From the NCBI RefSeq assembly GCF_902728235.1, contig NZ_CACVBO010000002.1, positions 372,001 to 436,000 of the forward strand: a DNA stretch of 64,000 nucleotides, read 5' to 3'. Positions 26,367 to 34,750 of this stretch are shown here, in pieces (the first letter of the stretch is position 1; every line of letters begins with the position of its first letter). Under the pieces are notes generated by a model. The model was not told where the DNA came from and made no database searches. It worked only from the letters and a program-made list of their open reading frames with translations. This stretch comes from Lentimonas sp. CC4 (GTDB lineage Bacteria > Verrucomicrobiota > Verrucomicrobiia > Opitutales > Coraliomargaritaceae). Made by a program: the position numbers and the translations under genes.

Positions 26367-29315
26367 ATGACAAAATCAAAGACGACTCAGCAGCCTAAAA
26401 AGGCATTTGTTGGAATCGCTGCACTGTGCAGCTTGGTTCTTGGATCCAGTTTACATGCTATGGATATTTATGTTAGCACCGATGGCTCGGATGCTAATAG
26501 TGGCCGTGCCGGTCAGCCCGTAGCCTCACTTGCTGCGGCGCAAGGCAAAGTCCGTGCGGTTGCAGGCAAAGAAGCGGTCACCGTGCATGTAGCGGATGGG
26601 ATCTACTACCTTCCAGAAACGCTGGTTTTTACGCCAGCAGACTCGGGGTCTGAAAAATCCCCAGTCATCTATAAGGCAGCTACCGAAGGTGGTGCCGTGC
26701 TCAGTGGTGGTTCGGAGCTCAAGCTATCTTGGCAACCCTACAAGGATGGGATCTACCAAGCGCAAACGCCAGCAGGGCTGGAGATTGACCAGCTCTTTAT
26801 CGATGGGCGCAAGCAACGTATGGCGCGCTATCCGAACTTCGATCCGGCGAAGAAGGCCGAACCCTATCAAGGCTACGCGGAAGATGCGGTTTCCAAGGAA
26901 CGTGCAGCACTCTGGGCGAATCCGGAGGGCGGCTATATTCACGCGATGCACCGCTCGCGTTGGGGCGGCTATCACTACCTCATCACTGGCAAAGATGCTT
27001 CGGGCGAACTCGTCTTTGAGGGTGGTTGGCAGAACAATCGTAAAACTTCGATGCATAAGGAGTTTCGAATGGTCGAAAACATCTTCGAAGAACTCGATGC
27101 CGAGAACGAGTGGTATCATAATGCCCAGGCAAACACGCTCTATTATCAGCCTGCCGCGGGCACAGACATCCACTCGGCCAAGGTCGAAGTGGTGCGTCTG
27201 CGTCATCTAGTCGAGTTCCAAGGTTCAGAAGCGAACCCAGTCAAACACATCACGCTGCAAGGGTTCGTTGTGCGTCATGCCGCGCGCACCTTCATGGACG
27301 TCAAGGAGCCACTCTTACGCTCAGACTGGGCGATCTACCGTGGGGGTGCTTATTTCCTGACGGGAACCGAGCATATCCAAATTTTGGATACCGAATTCGA
27401 TCAAGTGGGCGGCAATGCGGTCTTCGTGAATAACTACAACCGCAATGTGCTGGTTAAAGGCTGCCACATTCACGATGCGGGTGCCAGTGGTGTCTGTTTC
27501 GTTGGCGACCCAGATGCGGTGCGTGATCCGCTGTTTGAATATGGCCAGAAGAACGATCTCTCTAAAATCGACCGCACGGTCGGCCCGAAGACGAACAACT
27601 ATCCAGCGGACTCGACCGTGGAAGACTGCTTGATTCATGGCATCGGGCGCGTGGAACGCCAGCCTGCTGGTGTGCTGATTGAAATGGCGATGGGAATCAC
27701 TGTGCGCGATTGTTCGGTCTACGACACGGCTCGCGCCGGAATTAACATTGGCGACGGAGCGTGGGGCGGGCATCTGATCGAGCGCTGCGATGTGTTTGAT
27801 ACGGTATTGGAAACGCATGACCATGGCTCCTTCAACTCATGGGGGCGCGACCGCTACTGGCGTTCGGATCAACCCACTTCTCAAGCCGCGGTTGATAAAG
27901 AGCCAAACCTTCCATTCTTAGATGCAATGAAGACCACCACTATTCGTGACAGCCGCTGGCGCTGCGATCATGGTTGGGATATTGACCTCGATGACGGTTC
28001 AACCAACTACGACATTTACAATAATCTTCTTTTAGGAGGTGGCTTGAAACTGCGTGAAGGCTTCCGTCGCCATGCATGGAATAACATCACAGTGAACAAT
28101 GGGCTGCATCCCCACGTCTGGTATTTTGGTAGTAAAGACCAAGTATATAGTAATATCTTTATGCAGTCACACCGAGCGGCTCGTATGAACGAGCCGTATA
28201 CCGATGGCACGCGTGTGGACGAAAATTTCTATGCGGCTAACCCGGAGTCCATTATGAAGACTTCTGATAAGCTTGGTTGGGATAAGAAGTCGATTTTCGG
28301 CGACCCCATGTTTGTTGATCCAGCCAGCGGAGATTACCGAGTGAAAGAGGGATCACCTGCCTTTGAGGTCGGCTTTAAAAATTTCCCGATGGATCAGTTC
28401 GGCGTGAAAAAGCCATCGCTCAAGGCGATTGCCCGCACTCCAGAGCTTCCCGTATTAAAGTTCGCGGGGAAAAGTGCTTCGAGCAGTAAGCCAGTCAAAG
28501 CGGAGCCGCTTAGCCTGGCATGGTTGGGTGCTACTTTGAGCGAACTCTCTGGCGTTGAGTTTTCCGCGTATGGTGTGAGTCAAGAGGAGGGCGGTCTGGC
28601 TTTGAGTCATTTACAGCCGGGTTCTGCGCTGGTCGCAGCAGGACTGAAAGACGGCGATTTGATTCAGGGGATCAATAGTCAACGCGTCAGCAATAGTAAC
28701 GATCTCTTTCAGTATCTCGTCTCGAATGTGGAGGACTCTTACGAGCTCACCGTTGTTCGTAATCAGCAGAAGGTGAATGTGCGCATTGTGCCGGATCGCG
28801 ATGTGATTGCTGAAACCAGTCATGGAGCCAGAGAATTTGCTGAACTGCCATTGCCAGCTCAAGCGTCTGGCACAGTGACGGCCAATATGAAGACGAGTAA
28901 CGAGCCATTGACGACATTAACGGACGGACGGGTTGCGAAGAGCTTCGGTGCGATTTTTGGCAATACCGTCCACAATGGCATGTATCAGATGGACTTGGGC
29001 GCAGTGAAGCCTGTTCATGCGGTCACGAGCTGGGCTCACAATATGGCAGGGGTGCGTGGCAAGCAGAAGCTGACCATTTATGGCAGCAATGCCTCGAGCA
29101 ATCCAGGTTGGAACTTGAAGCAATACACGGCACTTGGATCGATCGATACCACTGCGCTCAGTATGAAAGACTATTCGGCAGCCTCCTTGCGCGCCCGCTC
29201 TGGCAAAAGTCTCGGCAACTATCGTTGGATCATCTGGGCGGTCTCGCCGATTAGCAATGCTGGTGGCGGCGAGAATACAGCATTCCAAGAACTTGGGGTC
29301 GAGGTTGCGCATTAA
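26367..29315 (+). CDS. GH141-like parallel beta-helix enzyme with PDZ and discoidin-like domains
   Basis: The 982-residue protein has a signal peptide ending LHA. It starts MDIYVSTDGSDANSGRAGQP, then a long right-handed beta-helix (~35-690) with CHIHDAGASGVCFVGD, DCSVYDTARAGINIGDGAWGG and DIDLDDGSTNYDIYNN, the layout of the GH141 group (alpha-L-fucosidase and related). A PDZ domain follows at ~712-810 (LSHLQPGSALVAAGLKDGDL, INSQRV), then a C-terminal discoidin-like module at ~837-982 (LTDGRVAKSFGAIFG, LTIYGSNASSNPGW). That last module recurs at the N-terminus of the sulfatase at 31818, two genes downstream. It is the first gene of a three-gene operon. Substrate is likely a fucose-containing glycan; not proven. 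Confidence 0.8.
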   Translation: MTKSKTTQQPKKAFVGIAALCSLVLGSSLHAMDIYVSTDGSDANSGRAGQPVASLAAAQGKVRAVAGKEAVTVHVADGIYYLPETLVFTPADSGSEKSPVIYKAATEGGAVLSGGSELKLSWQPYKDGIYQAQTPAGLEIDQLFIDGRKQRMARYPNFDPAKKAEPYQGYAEDAVSKERAALWANPEGGYIHAMHRSRWGGYHYLITGKDASGELVFEGGWQNNRKTSMHKEFRMVENIFEELDAENEWYHNAQANTLYYQPAAGTDIHSAKVEVVRLRHLVEFQGSEANPVKHITLQGFVVRHAARTFMDVKEPLLRSDWAIYRGGAYFLTGTEHIQILDTEFDQVGGNAVFVNNYNRNVLVKGCHIHDAGASGVCFVGDPDAVRDPLFEYGQKNDLSKIDRTVGPKTNNYPADSTVEDCLIHGIGRVERQPAGVLIEMAMGITVRDCSVYDTARAGINIGDGAWGGHLIERCDVFDTVLETHDHGSFNSWGRDRYWRSDQPTSQAAVDKEPNLPFLDAMKTTTIRDSRWRCDHGWDIDLDDGSTNYDIYNNLLLGGGLKLREGFRRHAWNNITVNNGLHPHVWYFGSKDQVYSNIFMQSHRAARMNEPYTDGTRVDENFYAANPESIMKTSDKLGWDKKSIFGDPMFVDPASGDYRVKEGSPAFEVGFKNFPMDQFGVKKPSLKAIARTPELPVLKFAGKSASSSKPVKAEPLSLAWLGATLSELSGVEFSAYGVSQEEGGLALSHLQPGSALVAAGLKDGDLIQGINSQRVSNSNDLFQYLVSNVEDSYELTVVRNQQKVNVRIVPDRDVIAETSHGAREFAELPLPAQASGTVTANMKTSNEPLTTLTDGRVAKSFGAIFGNTVHNGMYQMDLGAVKPVHAVTSWAHNMAGVRGKQKLTIYGSNASSNPGWNLKQYTALGSIDTTALSMKDYSAASLRARSGKSLGNYRWIIWAVSPISNAGGGENTAFQELGVEVAH

Positions 29316-29320
29316 AAAAT

Positions 29321-31789
29321 ATGGTTAAGAAAACATCTCTTTCTGTCATCTGGTTGGGGGCGGCTTTAGTGGCATCTGCTGCTGTAACCCATGCCGCGCG
29401 GCCCAATGTTATCCTTGTGATGACCGATGATCAGGGCTACGGCGACCTTGGTTGCCACGGCAATCCGATCTTGAAGACGCCGGAGATTGATAAGCTGCAT
29501 GATGAAGGGATTCGTTTTACGGATTTTCATGTCAGTCCGTTTTGCACGCCCTCTCGCGCGTCTTTGATGACGGGGCATCATGCCGGCCGTTCGGGTGCGT
29601 TTCGCACCACAGGTGGGCGTTCGGCAATGCATCCGGATGAACAGACGGTCGCGAATCTCTTTGCTGATCATGGGTATGCGACTGGTATGATTGGGAAGTG
29701 GCACCTCGGCGATAACGCGCCGCATCGTCCGCAAGACCGCGGCTTCCAGGATGTGGTCTGGCACCGCTGCGGGGGAATCGGGCAGGGGTCTGACTATTGG
29801 GGCAACGATTACTTTGATGATGTCTATGAGCGCGTCACGCCGGGGAGCCGAATCGGGGAATTTGAACAGTTCGAAGGCTACTGCACGGATGTCTTTTTTC
29901 GCGAAGGCATGCGCTTTATTGAAGCGAATCAGGAGACGCCCTTCTTTCTGTATCTATCGCTGAATGCGCCACATGGCCCTTACCGAGTGCCAGCAGAATG
30001 GGCGCAGCCCTATAAGATCCCTGAAGTCAACAATCCGAATTTCTACGGAATGATCGCGAATATTGATTACAATATGGGGATTCTACGCCGCAAGCTGGAT
30101 GAACTAGGCCTTGCGGAAAATACGATTCTCATCTTCATGACTGACAATGGAACCTCGGCCGGTGCGAAATTCAATGGTTTGGAGTCCGAAGCGGTGAAGG
30201 GCTACAACGCGGGAATGCGTGGTAAGAAATCGTCCATTTATGAAGGTGGCCATCGGGTGCCATTTTTCATCTACTGGCCAAAGGGCGAGCTGCAGGGCGG
30301 CAGTGATATCGATACTTTGACTGCACACATTGATGTGTTGCCGACCCTAGCTGAGCTGTGTGGCATTTCGGTTCCGGCCGACTACGCGCCGGACGGACTC
30401 TCTGTGGTGCCGCTCTTAAATGAATCCAATGAGCCGTGGTCTCGCGATCACTTGATTCTGCAGTTCCATGGTGGTGCGTATGGGCGCAATCCACTGGACA
30501 AGCCGTTTGCGGATACCGTTGTGATGTCGGAGCAGTGGCGTTTGACGAATTCAAAAAAGCTGGAGCTACATGACATCGTTGCAGATCCCTCACAGCGCGA
30601 GGATGTGTCGGCAGACTACCCTGAGGTGGTCGAGCGCTTACGTGCCTTGTATGATCCATTTTGGGAGTCCGTATCGCCCCGATTGGTCGAACCCGCACGG
30701 ATCGATATCGGCAATCTGGATCAGAATCCCACTGAGCTGTGCTCACAGGATTGGTATATGAAATCGGGCTATCCGCCTTACTCCTTTGGTCAAATCGGGA
30801 AACTGCCGCGTGTGGTCGCACCATGGCGCGTGGAGGTTAAACGCCCTGGACGCTATCGCTTTACTCTCCGTCAGTGGCCTGACGCGGCGAATAAGCCGGT
30901 GATTGCGGTGAGTGCCAAAGTCGAGATTGCTGGACAGACGCAATCGGGACCAGTGACCTCGGGATGCAAAGCAATCGTCATCGAAATGGATCTACCTGCT
31001 GGCCCCGCGGAGTTGTTGACTTACCTTTACGATGAACAAGGCAAAGCGGGTGGGGCCTACTTTACCGATGTCGAATGGCTGGGTGCGAGTGACTCGCTGC
31101 CCGAAGCATCGGCTGTGCCTCAGAGTGTGGGGCGTGTTTCTGTTGTAGCAAAAAAGGCTTCATCAGCTCGAGTGAATCCCAATGCCGCAGCATTTGATTT
31201 CAAGAGTATCAAGGATCAGACCTCGTGGACAACCGATGCATTTTCGGATGCCTCCAAAACGATTTGGGACGGCACCGATCTGAGTGGAAAGACGCTAACA
31301 TTTTCAGGCAATAACTTTGGCTATAATGACTCCATGAAGGCGGTGGATTTTTCAGGATCCACGATCCATACCACTGGCAATCAGCCTTTCCTTTTTGTTG
31401 ATTTGAGCGGTGCCGATTTTTCAGGCGCAACACTCAATCTCAAAGGATCGTCTGGTAAAATGGCTGCCTTCCGCGACGCGAACTTAGCAGGTGCGAATTT
31501 TTCCAATATCACATGGGGTGGTTCGACGAACGGGCTGACTGAAAAGACGGAATACTTTTTCAGTGGAGGCTCTGGTGCGACGACTGCTGCCGATAAACAC
31601 CTAGCCGTCACCTTTGAGGGCGCTGACCTGAGCCGTATTACTGGCGCTGCTAAAGTCGCAATGATTCAGAATTTAGGCAAATTCGATGGCACGACTGCGA
31701 TCGGCGCCAAATATGATGACTCTACCTTAACGAAGTCTGGATGGGCCGCAGCAGAACTCGATGCTGCCGGGTGGCAGCGGGTGCGCTAG
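29321..31789 (+). CDS. Secreted S1-family sulfatase with C-terminal beta-helix module
   Basis: The 822-residue protein starts 5 bases after the GH141-like gene. Signal peptide ends VTHA. The sulfatase domain (~27-450) has LVMTDDQGYGDLGCHGNP, CTPSR with Cys75 as formylglycine precursor, GKWHLGD and [15 protein letters not shown] beta-sandwich common in this sulfatase type follows (~475-600, VKRPGRYRFTLRQWP). Residues ~620-822 match the body of the PEP-CTERM protein at 22423 (NQPF..GADFSGATLN, GAKYDDS, AGWQRVR at the end) but without any sorting tail. The enzyme therefore seems to carry a surface-protein module, perhaps for binding the polymer or a partner. This combination is unusual for a sulfatase. 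Confidence 0.9.
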   Translation: MVKKTSLSVIWLGAALVASAAVTHAARPNVILVMTDDQGYGDLGCHGNPILKTPEIDKLHDEGIRFTDFHVSPFCTPSRASLMTGHHAGRSGAFRTTGGRSAMHPDEQTVANLFADHGYATGMIGKWHLGDNAPHRPQDRGFQDVVWHRCGGIGQGSDYWGNDYFDDVYERVTPGSRIGEFEQFEGYCTDVFFREGMRFIEANQETPFFLYLSLNAPHGPYRVPAEWAQPYKIPEVNNPNFYGMIANIDYNMGILRRKLDELGLAENTILIFMTDNGTSAGAKFNGLESEAVKGYNAGMRGKKSSIYEGGHRVPFFIYWPKGELQGGSDIDTLTAHIDVLPTLAELCGISVPADYAPDGLSVVPLLNESNEPWSRDHLILQFHGGAYGRNPLDKPFADTVVMSEQWRLTNSKKLELHDIVADPSQREDVSADYPEVVERLRALYDPFWESVSPRLVEPARIDIGNLDQNPTELCSQDWYMKSGYPPYSFGQIGKLPRVVAPWRVEVKRPGRYRFTLRQWPDAANKPVIAVSAKVEIAGQTQSGPVTSGCKAIVIEMDLPAGPAELLTYLYDEQGKAGGAYFTDVEWLGASDSLPEASAVPQSVGRVSVVAKKASSARVNPNAAAFDFKSIKDQTSWTTDAFSDASKTIWDGTDLSGKTLTFSGNNFGYNDSMKAVDFSGSTIHTTGNQPFLFVDLSGADFSGATLNLKGSSGKMAAFRDANLAGANFSNITWGGSTNGLTEKTEYFFSGGSGATTAADKHLAVTFEGADLSRITGAAKVAMIQNLGKFDGTTAIGAKYDDSTLTKSGWAAAELDAAGWQRVR

Positions 31790-31817
31790 TCGTTTTAATT
31801 GAATAAAAAAAGATAGT

Positions 31818-33842
31818 ATGATGAAAAACTACATAATGATTGCGGCTGCCACGATGTGTGCCGCCCTTGCGCAGGCAGAAACATCGGTGGTGATTGAAAG
31901 CGCCTCGTCCTCGAGTGGCTTTAAGCAACTGACAGTTCCTCCGACAGCCCATTATGGGCAGTCTGGACTTGGTCGTAAGGTCACTACCAATCATGCGACC
32001 AGCAATGACCCGTTGCGTGTGTTGATCGACGGCAAACTGGACGAGGACTTTGGGCCGATTTTTGGGAATGGCGTCAATGACGGTGCTTACAAGATGGACC
32101 TTGGCTCAGTGCGGCCAGTTACAGCCATTACGAGTTGGTCGCATAATCAAGTCGGGCGACGTGGTGCGCAGAAATTGACCATTTACGGCAGTGCTGCCAC
32201 GACCAATCCGGGTTGGGATTTAAGCGCTTACACGGAGCTAGCAAAGGTGGATACGGGTGCGCCCGATGCGGCATTTACTGCCGCCTCGCTGCGTGACAGC
32301 GATGGGGCTTCACTCGGGCATTTTCGCTGGATCGTTTGGGCCGTCTCTCCGTCAGCAGCGGGGGAGAATACTGCGTATCAGGAATTTTCAGTCGCAACAG
32401 AGCCTACCGCAGAGGAGCGTGCATTCGCCGCGATCAAGCGCCCGAATATTGTCTTTTTGCTGACGGATGACCAACGTTGGGACACGCTTGGCTGCTATGG
32501 ACGCACCGACGTGCGCACGCCGAACATCGATCAGCTGGCAGCGCAAGGTGTGGCCTTTGATAACGCGTTTTATGCGGTGGCCATTTGTATGCCAAGTCGC
32601 GCCACGATGTTTACTGGTCGTTACTTCTCAGATCATCGATCCGGCTTCACCTATCCATACAACCGCACGATCCCCAGAGAAGAATTTGATGACAGCTACC
32701 CGGCTAGGTTGAAGGGAGTGGGTTACCGCACTGGATTCGTCGGTAAGTTCGGCATTCGCTTGGAAGGTTCCAATCGTTCGGCCACTGATTACTTCGACTA
32801 TTTCGTTAGCGGCAACAACCCCATCGTGCCAAAAGATGATCCAGGCTTGAAGCATATCTATCGCAAAGGCCGCCCAGCAAATGAGCGGACCCTGAAGAAG
32901 GGGGACGCGATGATTCGTTTCCTTGAGACCCAGCCGGAGGGCCAACCGTTCTGTCTCTCTATTAGTTTCGATGCGGTGAAGAATGATAAAGATGCCGACA
33001 TGTATCCGCCGCACGTGGCGCTCTTTGAAGGTCAGGAAATGTGGGTGCCAGATAATTGGGTCGAAGGGAAGAGCGAGCGCTTGCCCAAATTGCTCGACCA
33101 TTGCCGCGGCACGTATTTGCACGTCGCACGCACATCCACACCAGAAGAGTATCAACGTCGCGCACGTCGCTTTGCGGTGCAGGGCTATACCGTCGATAAG
33201 CAAGTCGAGCGTCTGGTGAACAAACTAGAGGAGATGGGAGTCATGGATAATACGATCATTATCTACACGAGCGACAATGGCCGCTTTCACGGTTCTCAAG
33301 GCCTGTTTGATAAAGCGATCCTCTATGAGGAATCGATGAAGGAGCCACTCATCGTATTTGATGGTCGTGCGTCTGCCAACGGTCAGCGCGGCACTCGTGT
33401 CGATGCGATGGTATCCTCGGCCGATGTTGCCCCCACCATTCTATCTTTGGCGGGCCTAAAGGTTCCTAGTCGTATGAAAGGCGTCGATTTGAGCGGCCTG
33501 TTAGATGGCACTCAGGATATGTCTGTGTGGCGCGACAGTGTCCTCATGGAGAACTTCTTCATTCAGGAAATTCACTCGGCTGGCGTTAAGAAGCACCCTG
33601 ATATTCCTGGGCTCAATGATGAGATCATTGCAGGGAACCGATCCTATCGCACTCAAGGTGTGCGCACGGAGCGCTTTAAATATTTCAAATACCACGAGCA
33701 CACTCCTGTGATTGAAGAACTCTACGATTTGGAGGCAGATCCATACGAGCAGAATAACCTCATCAACAATCCAGAATTTGCATCTGTCCTTGCGGATTTG
33801 AGGGAGCGGACCGATGAGCTAATGAGTGCTGCCACTAAATAG
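31818..33842 (+). CDS. Secreted S1-family sulfatase with N-terminal discoidin-like domain
   Basis: The 674-residue protein has a short signal (ending ALAQA), then a discoidin-like domain at ~50-195 (LIDGKLDEDFGPIFGNG, YKMDLGSVRPVTAITSWSHN, LTIYGSAATTNPGW, WIVWAVSPSAAGENTAYQE). The sulfatase domain starts at ~210 (RPNIVFLLTDDQRWDTLGCYG) with CMPSR, Cys257 as formylglycine precursor, and SDNGRFHGSQGLFDK. The catalytic part is a paralogue of the sulfatase at 3634, which lacks the extra domain. The added domain is clearly related to the C-terminus of the GH141-like protein in the same operon. Third gene of the operon; the spacing of 28 bases suggests co-transcription. Confidence 0.9.
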   Translation: MMKNYIMIAAATMCAALAQAETSVVIESASSSSGFKQLTVPPTAHYGQSGLGRKVTTNHATSNDPLRVLIDGKLDEDFGPIFGNGVNDGAYKMDLGSVRPVTAITSWSHNQVGRRGAQKLTIYGSAATTNPGWDLSAYTELAKVDTGAPDAAFTAASLRDSDGASLGHFRWIVWAVSPSAAGENTAYQEFSVATEPTAEERAFAAIKRPNIVFLLTDDQRWDTLGCYGRTDVRTPNIDQLAAQGVAFDNAFYAVAICMPSRATMFTGRYFSDHRSGFTYPYNRTIPREEFDDSYPARLKGVGYRTGFVGKFGIRLEGSNRSATDYFDYFVSGNNPIVPKDDPGLKHIYRKGRPANERTLKKGDAMIRFLETQPEGQPFCLSISFDAVKNDKDADMYPPHVALFEGQEMWVPDNWVEGKSERLPKLLDHCRGTYLHVARTSTPEEYQRRARRFAVQGYTVDKQVERLVNKLEEMGVMDNTIIIYTSDNGRFHGSQGLFDKAILYEESMKEPLIVFDGRASANGQRGTRVDAMVSSADVAPTILSLAGLKVPSRMKGVDLSGLLDGTQDMSVWRDSVLMENFFIQEIHSAGVKKHPDIPGLNDEIIAGNRSYRTQGVRTERFKYFKYHEHTPVIEELYDLEADPYEQNNLINNPEFASVLADLRERTDELMSAATK

Positions 33843-33910
33843 TATTGTTTAAAATTGATCCAAAAATGATGAGAACGTTTTAAAATAAATCACTTTATCC
33901 TATCGTAGAG

Positions 33911-34080
33911 TTGATGGGGTGTTTTGCTCAAGCCGCAGACATTCTCTTCGCCCCGAGTGCGGCGGATAGAAACTGCGGCGGAGCCGAGCAACTCTTGGCC
34001 TCTCTTGCGGCGGCTCAAGGTAAGCTCCTTGCAGTTGCGAGTGATGGAAATCCAGCAGGTGGGCGTAGGCCCGACGATCA
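33911..34080 (+). pseudogene. N-terminal remnant of a GH141-like gene
   Basis: Translation gives FAQAADILFAPSAAD-N-GGAEQLLASLAAAQGKLLAVAS, which matches the mature N-terminus of the GH141-like protein at 26367 (MDIYVSTDGSDANSG-AGQPVASLAAAQGKVRAVAG). After ~55 codons the similarity stops and nothing of the beta-helix remains; the frame then runs into the 3' end of the minus-strand regulator. It is a broken copy left at the end of the operon, probably from recombination between GH141 genes. Confidence 0.7.
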
Positions 34081-34096
34081 ACGGAATGTCGGTTCC

Positions 34097-34750
34097 TTAT
34101 TTAAACAACCCGAGTTTGTGAGCCGCGTTGACGGCAGCGGGGCCGTTGTTGACGTTTAACTTTTCGTAGATGTGCCGGACATGGGTGTCGACTGTTCGAT
34201 AGGAAATATCCAATTTGTCGGAAATTTCTTTTTTAACGAAGCCTTCGGCCAGCAGGCCGAGGATCTCCATTTCACGGTTTGTCACTAGGCTCTGAACTTC
34301 CGTTTTCTTTAAATTGGTGCGGAGTTGCTTCAATAGATAGTTCGCGACTCGGGGGTCGAGAGAGGAGCCGCCGTCCATGACTGTGCGTATGGCCTCAATC
34401 ACTTGAGTGACTGTGGATGATTTTAGTAGATAGCCAGATGCGCCTTCAGTGATCGCTTTTAATACATCTCCTTCGTTGTCTGATTGACTTAGAATAATGA
34501 TTTGAGCCTTTGGCATGGCTTTCTTGAGCCGTGGAATCGCTTCTATGCCAGACATACCTGTCAGTTGTAGGTCGAGTAGTATCAGGTCCGGTATATTGAT
34601 GTCTGGCTGATCGTGCAGCACGCGGAGGGCAAACTCTGCTGAGCTGTATTGGTTGGTGACCTCCATGTCAGGCTCGTCGGCCAGAGAGAATTCTAAGACT
34701 TCGCGGAATTCGCGATTGTCTTCGATTAACATGATTTGAATTTTTTTCAT
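34097..34750 (-). CDS. NarL/FixJ-type response regulator (second pair)
   Basis: The 217-residue regulator has a receiver domain with Glu10/Asp11, phospho-acceptor Asp60 in LILLDLQLTGMSG, IIILSQSD and Lys in GYLLKSST. The LuxR-type helix-turn-helix is at ~147-212 (LVTNREMEILGLLAEG, KKEISDKLDISYRTVDTHV). The start overlaps the kinase stop by four bases (ATGA), which indicates translational coupling. It is a clear paralogue of the regulator at 18202, but the recognition helix differs (SYRTVDTHVRHIYEKLN versus SPHTVAEYVKNIYTKLG), so the two should read different operators. Confidence 0.92.
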   Translation of the reverse strand: MKKIQIMLIEDNREFREVLEFSLADEPDMEVTNQYSSAEFALRVLHDQPDINIPDLILLDLQLTGMSGIEAIPRLKKAMPKAQIIILSQSDNEGDVLKAITEGASGYLLKSSTVTQVIEAIRTVMDGGSSLDPRVANYLLKQLRTNLKKTEVQSLVTNREMEILGLLAEGFVKKEISDKLDISYRTVDTHVRHIYEKLNVNNGPAAVNAAHKLGLFK

